Source of the DNA: Salinicoccus roseus
Lineage (GTDB): Bacteria > Bacillota > Bacilli > Staphylococcales > Salinicoccaceae
DNA length: 64,000 nucleotides
NCBI RefSeq assembly: GCF_003814515.1
Contig: NZ_RKQJ01000001.1
Coordinates: 496,001 to 560,000 of the forward strand
Direction of reading: 5' to 3'
A program made the position numbers and the translations under genes. Positions 1 to 10,919 of the stretch are shown here, piece by piece. Positions within the stretch are counted from its first letter, which is position 1. Every line of letters begins with the position of its first letter. The notes below the pieces were generated by a model. That model was not told the origin of the DNA. It worked only from the letters and a program-made list of their open reading frames with translations, and made no database searches.

Positions 1-214
1 GCATATCTTCGATTTTAGTTATTTCCTGCTCCACAAAACCCTGTTCATCCTTCGCAGCATCATACTCGGAGTTCTCGGAAAGGTCCCCGAAGCTTCTTGC
101 TACCTTGATCTTCTCCACCACTTCGGGACGCTTTACCGTCCTCAGATGCTCGAGTTCCTCCTGAAGCTGTTCATAGCCACTCTGTGTCATTGGATATTCT
201 TTTTGTAGATCCAT
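1..214 (-). CDS. greA: Transcription elongation factor GreA (N-terminal part)
   Basis: Translating the minus strand from the ATG at 214 gives [20 protein letters not shown], followed by a helical stretch and the GreA signature [16 protein letters not shown]. That is the N-terminal coiled-coil finger that enters the RNA polymerase secondary channel and stimulates cleavage of backtracked RNA. The gene runs off the left edge after about 71 codons, so the C-terminal FKBP-like domain is not visible. A GGAGGG ribosome binding site lies just upstream of the start. It follows udk by about 40 bases with no terminator between them, so the two are probably co-transcribed, as in related Firmicutes. Confidence 0.93.
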   Translation of the reverse strand, partial: MDLQKEYPMTQSGYEQLQEELEHLRTVKRPEVVEKIKVARSFGDLSENSEYDAAKDEQGFVEQEITKIEDM

Positions 215-254
215 CGTAACCCTCCATATAATTGTTAAGTTTGTTTTCTATCGT

Positions 255-875
255 CTATTCATTGAGCAGAGTGCGGATCTTAGTCGTAATCAGATCGATT
301 GCCACATTGTTTTCTCCGCCCTCTGGGATGATGATGTCACTGAAACGCTTGGTCGGTTCTATGAATTGCAGGTGCATCGGCCGGACGACGTTCAAATATT
401 GGCTGATGACCGAGTCCATTGTGCGTCCCCGCTTCTCGATATCCCGCTTCAGCCGTCTCAGGATGCGGATGTCGGAATCGGTATCCACATAGAGTTTGAC
501 ATCCATGAGGTTCCTCAGCTGCTCATTTTCAAGGGCAAAGATCCCCTCTATGATGATGACATCCTTCGGCTCCACCTGGATGGTCACATCACTCCGGGTG
601 TGTATTTCATAGTTGTATGTCGGTATCTCGACCGGCTGGCGGTCGATCAGCTGCCTGATATGGGATATCAGAAGATTGTTGTCGAAGGCGAAAGGATGAT
701 CATAGTTCGTCTCGAGCCTCTCTTCGAATGTCTTATCGCTCTGATCCTTGTAGTAGTAGTCCTGTTCGATCAGAATGACGCTGTGACCATTCAGCGCCTC
801 CATGATTTTACGGGTCACCGAAGTCTTTCCGGAGCCGGAGCCTCCGGCAATGCCTATGACTGTTGGTCTTTTCAT
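255..875 (-). CDS. udk: Uridine kinase
   Basis: A 206-residue protein of the uridine/cytidine kinase family, which phosphorylates uridine or cytidine with ATP or GTP in pyrimidine salvage in the cytoplasm. The P-loop GGSGSGKT is at residues 11-18, with EQDYYYKD and the DHPFAFD substrate loop behind it, as in family members, and the length is typical. The start codon overlaps the stop of the upstream methyltransferase by four bases (ATGA), which implies translational coupling. greA follows directly. In Bacillus and Staphylococcus two U32 peptidase-like genes normally sit between the methyltransferase and udk; they are absent here. Confidence 0.95.
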   Translation of the reverse strand: MKRPTVIGIAGGSGSGKTSVTRKIMEALNGHSVILIEQDYYYKDQSDKTFEERLETNYDHPFAFDNNLLISHIRQLIDRQPVEIPTYNYEIHTRSDVTIQVEPKDVIIIEGIFALENEQLRNLMDVKLYVDTDSDIRILRRLKRDIEKRGRTMDSVISQYLNVVRPMHLQFIEPTKRFSDIIIPEGGENNVAIDLITTKIRTLLNE

Positions 876-1513
876 CTGTGCTCTCCCTCTTTGTCCTTAG
901 TGATGACGAGCAGTCCGTCGCCCACCGGCAGGAAGGCCGAGGACGCATCCGATTCTGCAATCATCCTGTTGAAGCCGTCGACCTTCTCCTTCATCCTGCG
1001 CGTCCCCCTCGAGGTGATGGCCTCTTCGGTAACAAGGCCGCGCAGCAGTATGTTGTCGACGATGATCAGTCCGCCCGGTTTCACGAGCGGCATGTACCGC
1101 TCATAGAAGCGCCGGTTGTTCCCTTTTGATGCATCAATGAAGAGCAGGTCAAAAGGTTCGCCGCCAAGCGCTTCAAGCGGAATCTCCTTGGCGTCCCCAA
1201 GCAGGCTCCGCACCCTGCCTGCCAACCCATGCTGTTCAAAGAAGATGTTCGCCCGGCTGTGGGCGGCCTCGTCCTTCTCTATCGTCACTACATCAACATC
1301 TTGATCGACGGAGAGCATATGCATTGCACTATAGCCTATGGCCGTCCCGACTTCAAGCACATGCCTGACACCGGCGAGTTTCATGTAGTGCTTCAGTACG
1401 CCAAGCGCATCCGCATCCATGATCGGAACATGATGCGCCTCTGCATATTCAAGCATATCCGGAAAGATTTCCGGCTGTGCATTAAGATTCCTAACATATT
1501 CGTAAATGTCCAT
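872..1513 (-). CDS. trmR: SAM-dependent O-methyltransferase (TrmR/YrrM type)
   Basis: A class I SAM-dependent methyltransferase of 213 residues from the chosen start. Visible motifs are [16 protein letters not shown] (SAM loop), VVTIEKDE (acidic ribose contact) and [10 protein letters not shown] followed by GGLIIVDN, typical of the COMT-like O-methyltransferase family. In B. subtilis the gene at this position, yrrM, is TrmR, which methylates 5-hydroxyuridine at the tRNA wobble position. The ATG at 1513 is preferred over an upstream in-frame start at 1576 because GGTGGGG precedes it and the upstream residues are not family-like. It is coupled to udk by a 4-base overlap. Function is assigned from family plus position. 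Confidence 0.85.
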   Translation of the reverse strand: MDIYEYVRNLNAQPEIFPDMLEYAEAHHVPIMDADALGVLKHYMKLAGVRHVLEVGTAIGYSAMHMLSVDQDVDVVTIEKDEAAHSRANIFFEQHGLAGRVRSLLGDAKEIPLEALGGEPFDLLFIDASKGNNRRFYERYMPLVKPGGLIIVDNILLRGLVTEEAITSRGTRRMKEKVDGFNRMIAESDASSAFLPVGDGLLVITKDKEGEHR

Positions 1514-1528
1514 ATTCCCCACCATATA

Positions 1529-1563
1529 CAAAAAATACAACTGATAACCTAAGTTATCAGTTG
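1529..1563 (-). terminator. AT-rich hairpin with T-tract, between mltG and trmR
   Basis: A perfect inverted repeat, CAACTGATAAC and its complement around a 4-base centre, occupies 1538-1563. On the minus strand it is followed by TATTTTTTG. It lies 60 bases past the mltG stop and about 25 bases before the trmR start. It could be the mltG terminator or an operator or leader hairpin for trmR. No second terminator of good quality was seen in this gap. Confidence 0.5.
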
Positions 1564-1624
1564 CTTTGTTTATCACAATTCATAGTAGCACAAAATATTT
1601 TGGTTGAAAAGGTGATTTTCACCT

Positions 1625-2752
1625 TTAGTTGTTATTGATGTACTTCTCACGATTCTCGACGTGTTCCTCGAAGGTTTCAGCAAAGTGGTTGTTGCCTTCA
1701 CTGTCTGCAAGGAAATAGTAATAGTCGGTGTTGGACGGGTTCATCGTACTCTGGACGGACTCCATGCCAGGTGAAGCAATCGGACCCGGGGGCAGCCCCG
1801 TATGGATATAGGTGTTGTATGGGTCTTCGACTTCCAGGTCTTCGAAAAGGGTGCGCTCCTGGTGTTCACCGAGAGCATAGAGTACGGTCGGGTCCGTCTG
1901 GAGCGGCATGCTCGGCGTTTCCGACATCCTGTTCAGGAAGACGCTCGCAATCTTGGAACGATCGGCGAGCGAAGTCGCCTCCTTCTCCACAAGGGAGGAG
2001 AGGGTCAGGAATTCATGGAAGGAAAGCTCCTCTGATTCCCCTTCGAAATTGATCGAGTAGCCATTGCCCGACTGGAAGACGCTGTAGGTGTTGTTTCTTG
2101 TCGCATCCAGCATCTGCCTGACGAGTGTCTCTATTTCAGGCTCCTCCTCTGTAATATCGTAGGTGGCGGGATACAGATAGCCCTCAAGCGGATACTTTAT
2201 GTCATCGGACAATATATCCTCTGAAAGCATATCCGGATAATCCTCAATCAGCGATTTGATGAACTCCTCATCCTCCATCAGCTCGAGGAAGCGGTCTGCC
2301 ACTATCGGCAGCTGTTCATCCGCCTGTTCGGCGATCTGCTCGATGGCATACCCTTCAGGTATCGTCAGCCTATGGTGCACTTCTTCGTAGACCCTGCCGG
2401 TCTCGAGTGTCTTGGCTATCTGTTCGAAATCCATGGAGGGGGAGAGTTCATAGTCCCCTGCATGATAGTTTGTAATGCTGTTCAGCTTCAGGAAGTATTC
2501 GAACATCGTACCGTTTCTGATGATTCCCTCCTGTTCGAGCTGGTCACCGATCATGCCCGCTGATGATCCCTGCTCAATCGTCACGTTCTTCATCTCGGTT
2601 GAGTTCGGGTCCAGCGGTTCGGACCCCGATTTGATGTACATATAAATGAAGAATGCAGCCACGATGAAGATGACCGCAAGCGCAGCAATCACAAATAACG
2701 AAAGGTAGGATGAAACAGTCTTTGAAAATTTAATATCATCGTATTTACTCAT
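1625..2752 (-). CDS. mltG: Endolytic transglycosylase MltG
   Basis: A 375-residue YceG/MltG-family membrane protein that cleaves nascent peptidoglycan and sets glycan strand length at the outer face of the membrane. There is a short cytoplasmic N-terminus, one transmembrane helix at about residues 17-40, then a LysM-like region (VTIEQGSSAGMIGDQLEQEG). The catalytic domain carries LSSLVEKEA with the presumed catalytic glutamate, LQTDPTVLYALG and GLPPGPIASPGMES. AGGAG precedes the ATG. It follows the DUF1292 gene after a clear hairpin terminator, as in the mltG locus of staphylococci. Confidence 0.93.
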   Translation of the reverse strand: MSKYDDIKFSKTVSSYLSLFVIAALAVIFIVAAFFIYMYIKSGSEPLDPNSTEMKNVTIEQGSSAGMIGDQLEQEGIIRNGTMFEYFLKLNSITNYHAGDYELSPSMDFEQIAKTLETGRVYEEVHHRLTIPEGYAIEQIAEQADEQLPIVADRFLELMEDEEFIKSLIEDYPDMLSEDILSDDIKYPLEGYLYPATYDITEEEPEIETLVRQMLDATRNNTYSVFQSGNGYSINFEGESEELSFHEFLTLSSLVEKEATSLADRSKIASVFLNRMSETPSMPLQTDPTVLYALGEHQERTLFEDLEVEDPYNTYIHTGLPPGPIASPGMESVQSTMNPSNTDYYYFLADSEGNNHFAETFEEHVENREKYINNN

Positions 2753-2767
2753 ATATGACTCCTATCT

Positions 2768-2797
2768 CAAAAATAGCTTCCAATCGATATTGGAAGC
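2768..2797 (-). terminator. Intrinsic terminator after the DUF1292 gene
   Basis: The 9-bp stem GCTTCCAAT/ATTGGAAGC around a 4-base loop (2776-2797) is followed on the minus strand by TATTTTTG. It lies immediately upstream of the mltG ribosome binding site, so mltG is either expressed by read-through or from a promoter not recognised here. Confidence 0.75.
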
Positions 2798-2821
2798 CAT
2801 TCCCTATTAACTGAAAAAGAT

Positions 2822-3127
2822 CTACTCTTCCGGTTCATCCATCCGGGTGTTTACAACCTCTTCAATCATATCCCATTCTTCATCCGTCTCGACAGGCATG
2901 AACTTGCCGCCATCGCCGTCTTCATCCGGCACATTGATCATCGGGATGAGCTCTATTTCTTCATCATCATTGGAGAAGTTGCCTTCTTCAGCAAGGATCA
3001 CATAATCCTTATTGAATTCTGGATGATGGAATTCCAGCATCTTGCGATAGAGGACCTCGTTGCCTTCCTCATCATACAGTGTCAGAAGTTCTTCTTCCAT
3101 GTTGAAATCCATTTCTTCCTGACTCAT
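2822..3127 (-). CDS. DUF1292 family protein (YrzB-like)
   Basis: A small, highly acidic protein of 101 residues with [28 protein letters not shown] and a C-terminal run rich in Asp and Glu, as in the DUF1292/YrzB family that always sits next to ruvX in Bacillales. No biochemical function is established. AAAGGAG precedes the ATG at 3127, and the gene starts just after the ruvX stop at 3131. The composition suggests a soluble cytoplasmic protein with no membrane segment or metal motif. Family and position are secure; the role is unknown. Confidence 0.9.
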   Translation of the reverse strand: MSQEEMDFNMEEELLTLYDEEGNEVLYRKMLEFHHPEFNKDYVILAEEGNFSNDDEEIELIPMINVPDEDGDGGKFMPVETDEEWDMIEEVVNTRMDEPEE

Positions 3128-3130
3128 AGT

Positions 3131-3562
3131 TCAGTCTCCTTTAACTGGATTATCGAGATAGCCCTGCAGTATAAATACCGCGGCCATTTTATCGATTACA
3201 GCTTTTCTTTTTTTTCGGGAGAGATCCGCTTCAAGGAGCGATCTCTCTGCACCGATGGTGCTGAGACGCTCGTCCCATAATATTATTTTAACATCTGGCA
3301 GTTCGTTTTCAAGCAATTTACTATAATGGATGGACCTGTCGCCGCTTTCGCCGACAGAATTATTCATATTTTTGGGGAGACCGACGATGATTGTGGAGAC
3401 GTCATTCTCCTCCACAATCCGGGCCACCTCTTCAATGCCGTATACTTCTTCATGATAGTCTATCTTCAGTGTAGTCAGTCCCTGTGCTGTCCAGCCCAGG
3501 GCATCGCTCAGTGCGATGCCGACTGTTTTTGTGCCTACATCAAGCCCCAGTATCCTATTCAT
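3131..3562 (-). CDS. ruvX: Holliday junction resolvase-like RuvX (YqgF)
   Basis: A 143-residue YqgF/RuvX RNase H-fold protein. It opens with [17 protein letters not shown], carrying the first acidic residue, then [11 protein letters not shown], and [11 protein letters not shown] containing the second and third active-site positions. Family members process pre-16S rRNA and have been proposed to cut Holliday junctions. The ATG at 3562 is chosen because the family begins at this point and AGAAGGAA precedes it; an in-frame start at 3646 would add 28 non-family residues lying inside ireB. Its first 8 bases overlap the ireB end. Confidence 0.93.
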   Translation of the reverse strand: MNRILGLDVGTKTVGIALSDALGWTAQGLTTLKIDYHEEVYGIEEVARIVEENDVSTIIVGLPKNMNNSVGESGDRSIHYSKLLENELPDVKIILWDERLSTIGAERSLLEADLSRKKRKAVIDKMAAVFILQGYLDNPVKGD

Positions 3563-3818
3563 GGATTTCCTTCTCGATATATGTCCGTACAAGAACTTCC
3601 ATGATTTCATCCCGGTCGATGTGGCGGATGCGGTTCCGCGCTTCATTATGGCGCGGGATGTACGCAGGGTCCCCGCTCTGCAGGTAGCCGACGATCTGGT
3701 TTATGGGGTTGTATCCACGCTCTTCAAGCGTGTTATAGACAGTGGTCATGATTTCCTTCACATTGTGTGCTTTCGCATCATCCACATCAAACTTCATCGT
3801 TTCATCAAATTGATTCAA
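3555..3818 (-). CDS. ireB: IreB family regulatory phosphoprotein (DUF965)
   Basis: A small conserved protein of 87 residues with the family signature [20 protein letters not shown]. In Enterococcus IreB is a substrate of the IreK Ser/Thr kinase and influences cephalosporin resistance; here the function is by family only. The TTG at 3818 is preferred because GGGAG sits at good spacing and family members begin close to the [10 protein letters not shown] stretch. An ATG at 3854 is the alternative and would add 12 residues. The gene lies between alaS and ruvX and overlaps ruvX by 8 bases, the usual order in Firmicutes. Confidence 0.9.
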   Translation of the reverse strand: MNQFDETMKFDVDDAKAHNVKEIMTTVYNTLEERGYNPINQIVGYLQSGDPAYIPRHNEARNRIRHIDRDEIMEVLVRTYIEKEIHE

Positions 3819-3872
3819 AATCAGCACTCCCATCCTTGCTTGCATTTCATCCATTATATCATTGTTACCGTT

Positions 3873-6500
3873 TTATTGAGAACTTTTAATGTAGTCTTCA
3901 ACAAATTGTAATGCATTTGTTATATTCTCGGGCGCCGTACCGCCGCCCTGTGCCATATCCGGCCGGCCGCCGCCTTTGCCTTCCACTGTGGAGGCCATGC
4001 CTTTCATGATTTCACCGGCCTTGAACCTGTCCGTCAGTTCTTTCGGCACCGTGACCACAAGCGAGACCTTGCCGTCATTGACGGCGCCGAGGGCGATGAT
4101 GGCGTCCTGCGCCCGGGACTTTATGCGGTCCATCGTTGCGCGCAGTTCCTTGGCATCATCCGCCGGAACTTCCTTGGAGAGGACGGGGACACCGCCGATT
4201 TCCTTGATGTCGCCGGTCACATCCGCAAGCTTTTCATCCTGTCTGGATGCCTGCAGCTCCTTGATCTTCTGCTGGAGGCTGCGATTTTCATCCAGCAGGG
4301 AGTCGACACGCTTCTCCACCTGGTTCTCCCTGACCTTCAAACGGCCTGAAATGGACGCAAGCAGTGCCTCCTTCTCTTTGTAGAGATTGACGGCATAACG
4401 GCTCGTCACCGCTTCGATCCTGCGCACACCGGCACCGATGCCCGTTTCGGAGACGATTTTGAACAGCCCGATCTCCCCGGTGTTCCTGACATGGATGCCT
4501 CCGCACAGTTCGACGGAGTACTGGTCGATGTCCACTACGCGGACGACGTCTCCATACTTCTCCCCGAACAGTGCCATCGCACCCTTCTCCTTGGCCTGGC
4601 CGATCGGCATTTCGGAAATCTCGACATTCATGTTGCTGTAGATCTTCTCATTGACGATCGTTTCGATCCTTTCAATCTCCTCATCGGTAAGGCCTTCGAG
4701 GTGGGAGAAGTCGAAGCGCAGACGCTCCTTCTCGACGAGGGAACCTGCCTGGTTGACATGGTCTCCAAGCACATCCTTGAGCGCCTGATGGAGCAGGTGC
4801 GTCGCCGTATGGTTCTTCGTGATGAAGTCGCGGCTGTCCTTCAGCACATCCAGGGTGAAGGTTTCACCGGATTTGACGGTGCCGGACCCGATGCGCGCCA
4901 CATGGACGTTCTGGCCATTCGGTGCACGGTACACGGATTCGACCTGAAGTTCCGTCCCTTCATTCGAAATGCGTCCCTTGTCTGCGACCTGTCCCCCGCT
5001 TGTGGCATAGAACGGCGTCCTGTCGAAGATCAGTTCGACCGTGCCCTCTGTGGCACTGTCGACCGCCTGATCGTCCTGGACGATGTAGAGCAGTCGGCCG
5101 GACTCCCTAAGGGAGTGGTAGCCGGTGAATTCACTCTGTGCTGTAAGGCCCGCAAGCGTCTCGGACTGCACCTGCATGGATTCGCCCGCTTTCCTTGCGT
5201 TCCGCGCACGTTCACGCTGCTGCTTCATCTCCTCGACGAATCCTTCCTCATCGACTTCAAGGCCGTCATTCTCCGCATATTCCTTCGTCAGCTCATACGG
5301 GAATCCATATGTGTCATAGAGCCTGAATGCATCATGGCCGCTGATGACGCCGCCGCCCGCTTTCGCCTTTTCACGGACCTGCTCATATATCTGGATGCCT
5401 TCATCGAGGGTCGCCAGGAAGCGCTCCTCCTCCTTCCTGATGACGTCACGGATGAAGGAGAGGCGCTCTGTGACATTGGGATAGAAGCCATGCATCACTT
5501 CAGCAACAGGATCCGCTAGCTCGTACATGAAGGCACGCTCGATATCGAGCTCTTTGCTGAAGCGTACTGCACGGCGGATCAGCCTCCTGAGGACATATCC
5601 CCGGCCTTCGTTCGAAGGCAGCGCCCCGTCCGCCACCGCAAAGCTCACTGTACGGATATGGTCGCTGATGACCTTGAAGGCGACGTCCGTATCTTCACTC
5701 TGGCCGTACTTCCTGCCGCTGACAGCTTCAATGCGGGAGAGGATCGGCGTGAACAGGTCGGTGTCGAAGTTCGTCGGCACCTCCTGCGTAATGCTTGCCA
5801 TACGCTCCAGGCCCATGCCGGTATCGATGTTCTTCTTCGGCAGCGGCGTGTATGAGCCATCCTTGTTGTGGTTGAACTCACTGAAGACCAGGTTCCAGAT
5901 TTCAAGATAGCGTTCATTTTCCCCGCCAGGATACATTTCTTCAGCCGGTGTATCGAACTCGAATTCCGGTCCACGGTCGTAGAAGATTTCACTGTTCGGA
6001 CCGCATGGACCTTCGCCGATATCCCAGAAGTTCCCTTCGATGCGGATGATGCGCTCAGGAGAGAGTCCGATGACATTCCTCCAGATGTCGTATGCGTCCT
6101 CATCCTCAGGGTGGATCGTCACGTAGAGCAGATCTTCATCGAAGCCGATCCACTCACTGTTCGTGAGGAAATCCCAGGCATACTTGATTGCCCCCTCCTT
6201 GAAATAATCTCCGATGGAGAAGTTCCCGAGCATTTCGAAGAATGTATGGTGGCGGGCTGTGAACCCGACATTTTCTATATCGTTGGTACGGATCGCCTTC
6301 TGTGCGTTGACGATCTTCGGGTTGTCCGGGATGACCCGGCCATCGAAGTATTTCTTCAGGGTCGCCACCCCGGAATTGATCCAGAGCAGGGAGTCGTCAT
6401 CGATCGGGACGAGCGGTGCACTCGGTTCCACCATGTGCCCCTGTGTCCTGAAATAGCTGATGAACATTTCCCTTATCTCATTGCCTGTCAATTGCTTCAT
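3873..6500 (-). CDS. alaS: Alanine--tRNA ligase
   Basis: A full-length class II alanyl-tRNA synthetase of 875 residues. The N-terminal catalytic domain has [19 protein letters not shown] and GMGLERMAS. The editing domain has the zinc-type pair HTATHLLH and [13 protein letters not shown]. The C-terminal coiled coil ([20 protein letters not shown]) leads into the glycine-rich end [13 protein letters not shown]. The ATG at 6500 has GGAG at 8-base spacing; an in-frame GTG three codons earlier is less likely. Expression is controlled by the T-box leader directly upstream. ireB, ruvX and the DUF1292 gene follow with no strong terminator until 2797. Confidence 0.97.
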   Translation of the reverse strand: MKQLTGNEIREMFISYFRTQGHMVEPSAPLVPIDDDSLLWINSGVATLKKYFDGRVIPDNPKIVNAQKAIRTNDIENVGFTARHHTFFEMLGNFSIGDYFKEGAIKYAWDFLTNSEWIGFDEDLLYVTIHPEDEDAYDIWRNVIGLSPERIIRIEGNFWDIGEGPCGPNSEIFYDRGPEFEFDTPAEEMYPGGENERYLEIWNLVFSEFNHNKDGSYTPLPKKNIDTGMGLERMASITQEVPTNFDTDLFTPILSRIEAVSGRKYGQSEDTDVAFKVISDHIRTVSFAVADGALPSNEGRGYVLRRLIRRAVRFSKELDIERAFMYELADPVAEVMHGFYPNVTERLSFIRDVIRKEEERFLATLDEGIQIYEQVREKAKAGGGVISGHDAFRLYDTYGFPYELTKEYAENDGLEVDEEGFVEEMKQQRERARNARKAGESMQVQSETLAGLTAQSEFTGYHSLRESGRLLYIVQDDQAVDSATEGTVELIFDRTPFYATSGGQVADKGRISNEGTELQVESVYRAPNGQNVHVARIGSGTVKSGETFTLDVLKDSRDFITKNHTATHLLHQALKDVLGDHVNQAGSLVEKERLRFDFSHLEGLTDEEIERIETIVNEKIYSNMNVEISEMPIGQAKEKGAMALFGEKYGDVVRVVDIDQYSVELCGGIHVRNTGEIGLFKIVSETGIGAGVRRIEAVTSRYAVNLYKEKEALLASISGRLKVRENQVEKRVDSLLDENRSLQQKIKELQASRQDEKLADVTGDIKEIGGVPVLSKEVPADDAKELRATMDRIKSRAQDAIIALGAVNDGKVSLVVTVPKELTDRFKAGEIMKGMASTVEGKGGGRPDMAQGGGTAPENITNALQFVEDYIKSSQ

Positions 6501-6529
6501 TACTCTCACTCCTCAGTTTTTGGAAAATA

Positions 6530-6715
6530 AAAAAGATCCTCCCAATATGATATGGGACGATCTGAACCGCGGTACCACCCAAGTTATGACCGGAGTCATC
6601 ACTCTAAGAGTATTCACCTGGACGGAAAGCAGCACGTGAAGGGATGCGTCATTGTTTCCACCAGCCACAATGTCTCTATAAAGCGCATGCCAACACTCAG
6701 AATTCCATCTTTATC
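6530..6715 (-). ncRNA. T-box riboswitch of alaS
   Basis: On the minus strand the leader contains GGGTGGTACCGCGG (around 6567-6580), the T-box antiterminator core. It is followed by a terminator hairpin, AGATCGTCCCA pairing with TGGGAGGATCT, and a T-run (6530-6563). The UGGT bulge would pair with a tRNA ending ACCA, which fits the A73 discriminator of tRNA-Ala. Uncharged tRNA-Ala is expected to stabilise the antiterminator and allow alaS transcription. The 5' boundary is estimated from the promoter; the specifier codon was not placed with certainty. Confidence 0.92.
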
Positions 6716-6727
6716 AAACTTGTTTTG

Positions 6728-6756
6728 ATTATAGAAATATTCATCCGATATGTCAA
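6728..6756 (-). promoter_or_regulatory. Sigma-A promoter of the alaS T-box leader
   Basis: On the minus strand TTGACA (6751-6756) and TATAAT (6728-6733) are separated by exactly 17 bases, both perfect consensus hexamers. The -35 box contains the stop codon of recD2, so this promoter is embedded in the end of the upstream gene. Confidence 0.9.
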
Positions 6757-9113
6757 ATGAAATCGTACGGGGTCACATCCTCCATATTGATCATCGCCGG
6801 GATCTCGAACATCGTCTCCTCCGTAAGGGCCGCAGGAGGCGCCCCGTCGTTTTCCGTCCCGGATTCCCTGCCGAAGAGCAGACGGATCATTTCATACAGT
6901 GAGGTCCGCCGCTGGATGCCCTCCTTCTCCAGTGATTCATAGAAGGCCTCGGCGTCACCGCACAGTATCAGTGACTCCTTCGCCCGCGTGATGCCGGTAT
7001 AGACGATGTTCTTCATCAGCATGTGGCGGTAGCTCCTGACCACAGGCATGATGACAATCGGATATTCACTCCCCTGCGCCTTATGGATGCTGGTGCAGTA
7101 TGCATGGGAGAGTTCCGTCAGTTCCTTCCGCTCATAGGCGATGTGGATGCTGTCGTAGTCCACCATGATGGTGTCCTTCTCCGCCCCGTCGCCATCCTTG
7201 AAGAGTATGGATTCGATGACGCCGGAATCGCCGTTGAAGATGTTGTCCTCTGCACGGTTGACGAGCTGAATCACCTTATCGCCCTCCCTGAAGATGACAT
7301 CACCGAAGGCGATTTCGTTCTTGTCCTCCGTTTCCGGATTCAATATGGACTGGAGGATCTCGTTCAGCTTCAGTATACCGGCATCCCCCTTGTAGATCGG
7401 GGCGAGGACCTGTATGTCCCGCATGTCATACCCCTTGGCCACAGCCTTGTTGACGACATTGTCCACAAGGTCGGGTATCTGGTTCACCCTTGCCGGAATG
7501 AACAGCCGGTCCTTGAACTTCGCGGTGATGTCCATCCGCTGCCCTTCCTTTATTTCATGGGCAAGGCGGATGATGGAGGAACCTTCCCCCTGCCGGTAGA
7601 TCGTGTCGAGTTCGGTCATGGGAATGATTTCAGACTCTATCAGATCCTTGAAGACCGTCCCCGGCCCGACCGAAGGGAGCTGATCCCTGTCGCCGACGAA
7701 GACGAGATTCGTGAAGGGCTTGACGTTGCGCATCAATTGGTAGAAGAGCCATGTGTCGACCATGGACATCTCGTCGATGATGATCAGATCGGCATCGATT
7801 TCGGCATCGATCATTTCATCCTTCTCCGTGTCCATGCCCCATCCGATCATCCGGTGAATCGTGGAGGCGGGGATGCCCGCGGTCTCGCTCAGGCGCTTCG
7901 AAGCGCGTCCAGTCGGGGCGACGAGCCTGATCGGATATTCATCCCCTTCGTACTCCTCGTGATCCTTCAGGTCATGGAGCTCGTGATAGGCCTTGATGAT
8001 GCCCTTGACGATGGTGGTCTTGCCCGTACCTGGTCCGCCGGTGATGATGGAGATCTTCTCTGTGAGTGCGGCGATCATCGCAGACTTCTGCTTCGCATTG
8101 TAGTGGATGTTGAACCGCTCCCCCACTTCGCTGACGACTTCCCCAGCCTTCTCTTCACTGACCGGGACATCCATCCGGTCGTTCATCATCCTGTAGATCT
8201 GTTCAGAGGATTTGTATTCGGAATAGAACAGCGAAGGGATGTACAGGCGTTTCTCGTACTGGACCAGCTTGTCATTGTCCGAAAGTGAATCGATCGTCCG
8301 GCTGATGTCTTCCCTGTTGAAGTATTCCTGGCCGTCCTGGTTCAGCAGGTCGGCCGCCAGATCGATCAGCTCGTCGTGCCCCATGAAGGTATGCCCGTCG
8401 GACATGACGATGCCTTCCATGATGTACATGATGCCCGCCTCAAGACGGCTTTCATCATTGCGGGCGATGCCGGCCGTATGTGCGATGCGGTCCGCCGTCT
8501 GGAAACCGATGCCTTCTATGTCCATGACCAGCCTGTATGGGTCCTTCTCTATCACGTGGAGCGCCTGATCCTGATATGTCTTCAGGATCTTTGCGCTCAT
8601 GCGTGCCCCGAAGCCGAGCTCGGTGAGCTTGATGACGAGCCTTTCGGTCTGGCTGTTCTCGAGGATGCGCTGATGGATCATCTCCCGCTTCTTTGCGGTG
8701 AGTCCTCCCACCTCATTGAGCGCAGAACGGTCGTCTGCAATCTTCTTAAGCGCATCGACGCCGAGCGTTTCGACGATCTTTTTGGCCGTCTTCTCACCGA
8801 TGCCCGGGAAGGTGTCCCCGGACAGGTACTGGATGACACCGCGCACTGTGGTCGGCTGCTCCTTCTTGAATGTTTCCGCACTGAACTGCTCGCCGAAGCG
8901 TGCGTGTTTCGTCACCTTCCCGGAAAAACGGTATGTCTCCCCTTCTGCAATCGCATGGAAATAGCCGGTGACGATCACTTCATCATCGAAGTTTGTATTC
9001 GTTTCATTTATCAATACTTTGAGTACAGTAAAGCGCGTCTGTTCACTGAGGAAAATGACGCGCTCCACTTCACCGACGATATACGTATCATCGTAGATTG
9101 TTGATTGTGCCAA
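6753..9113 (-). CDS. recD2: RecD2-like ATP-dependent DNA helicase
   Basis: A 786-residue SF1B helicase of the RecD2 type, found in bacteria where it acts in DNA repair outside a RecBCD complex. The N-terminal region carries an OB-like segment and helix-hairpin-helix repeats (GDTFPGIGEKTAKKI, VGGLTAKKREMI). The motor has Walker A GGPGTGKTT, DEMSMVD (motif II), GDRDQLPSVGPG and the C-terminal GITRAKESLILCGD. The start codon is TTG at 9113, preceded by GGTGAT. It follows the TPR gene by 33 bases in the iscS-mnmA-TPR-recD2 order typical of Bacillales. Confidence 0.94.
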   Translation of the reverse strand: MAQSTIYDDTYIVGEVERVIFLSEQTRFTVLKVLINETNTNFDDEVIVTGYFHAIAEGETYRFSGKVTKHARFGEQFSAETFKKEQPTTVRGVIQYLSGDTFPGIGEKTAKKIVETLGVDALKKIADDRSALNEVGGLTAKKREMIHQRILENSQTERLVIKLTELGFGARMSAKILKTYQDQALHVIEKDPYRLVMDIEGIGFQTADRIAHTAGIARNDESRLEAGIMYIMEGIVMSDGHTFMGHDELIDLAADLLNQDGQEYFNREDISRTIDSLSDNDKLVQYEKRLYIPSLFYSEYKSSEQIYRMMNDRMDVPVSEEKAGEVVSEVGERFNIHYNAKQKSAMIAALTEKISIITGGPGTGKTTIVKGIIKAYHELHDLKDHEEYEGDEYPIRLVAPTGRASKRLSETAGIPASTIHRMIGWGMDTEKDEMIDAEIDADLIIIDEMSMVDTWLFYQLMRNVKPFTNLVFVGDRDQLPSVGPGTVFKDLIESEIIPMTELDTIYRQGEGSSIIRLAHEIKEGQRMDITAKFKDRLFIPARVNQIPDLVDNVVNKAVAKGYDMRDIQVLAPIYKGDAGILKLNEILQSILNPETEDKNEIAFGDVIFREGDKVIQLVNRAEDNIFNGDSGVIESILFKDGDGAEKDTIMVDYDSIHIAYERKELTELSHAYCTSIHKAQGSEYPIVIMPVVRSYRHMLMKNIVYTGITRAKESLILCGDAEAFYESLEKEGIQRRTSLYEMIRLLFGRESGTENDGAPPAALTEETMFEIPAMINMEDVTPYDFI

Positions 9114-9146
9114 ATGAGATCACCGTCCCTGACGCTTGCTGTCTTC

Positions 9147-9784
9147 CTATTTGAGTTTACTGATGGCATTGTGGGCGAGATGATGGTCTGCCTGGATGTC
9201 TACAGCCCGGTGGAAGTGCTCGAGCGCCTGTTCCCGGTCATCATCCTTCATCAGCTTCAGAAGCCCCATATTATACTCGGCGTCTGCATTATCTCCATTG
9301 CCGACTACTTTGCCGAGCAGCTTGTCGGCCGGTTCATACAGGCCGATCTGGCAGCACAGCAGTCCATATTGGAAAGTGACTTCCAGATCTTCCGGCTTCG
9401 CCTTGTGGGCCGCTTCAAAGAACTGCAGCGCCCGCTCCGCATCATTCAGGTGGACATGCGACATCGCCAGCATGAAGTTCAGGTCCCCGTCTTCCGGATT
9501 CCGGCTGTATGCAAGCAGGTAGAGCCTGACCGCCTCTTCGAACCGCCCGCTGTCATAATAGATGTTGGCAAGCGTGTAGTAGGCGCTTGTACTCCCGGGA
9601 TTGAGCGTGATCGCCTTCTGCAGGAAGCGTTCCGCCTCCTCGTCCCGGCCCGCCTGGTGGAGGAGGTTCCCGCCATTGATATAGTGGGCCTCCTCCTCAG
9701 GGTGCGCCTCTATCTCCTTGAAGATCTCCTCGAGTGCCTCTTCGATCCGTCCTTCTTTAATGAGTTGCTCATATTTGATCGCCA

Positions 9785-9785
<1 letters not shown>
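9147..9785 (-). CDS. Tetratricopeptide repeat protein (YrrB-like)
   Basis: A 212-residue protein built almost entirely of TPR units, for example EEALEEIFKEIEAHP, DEEAERFLQKAITLNP, FEEAVRLYLLAYSRNP and ERALQFFEAAHKAKP, each pairing two helices. Such scaffolds mediate protein contacts; the equivalent B. subtilis gene yrrB has no firm function. The start ATG at 9785 shares one base with the mnmA stop (TAATG), so the two genes are translationally coupled and a link to tRNA thiolation is possible but unproven. An upstream in-frame start at 9851 lies inside mnmA and is rejected. Confidence 0.9.
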
Positions 9786-10909
<1,124 letters not shown>

Positions 10910-10919
10910 TTATAGTTCA

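Noticed and set aside
7023-8288. 421-codon open frame on the plus strand
   Set aside because: Antisense to recD2; composition matches a mirror of the helicase codons.
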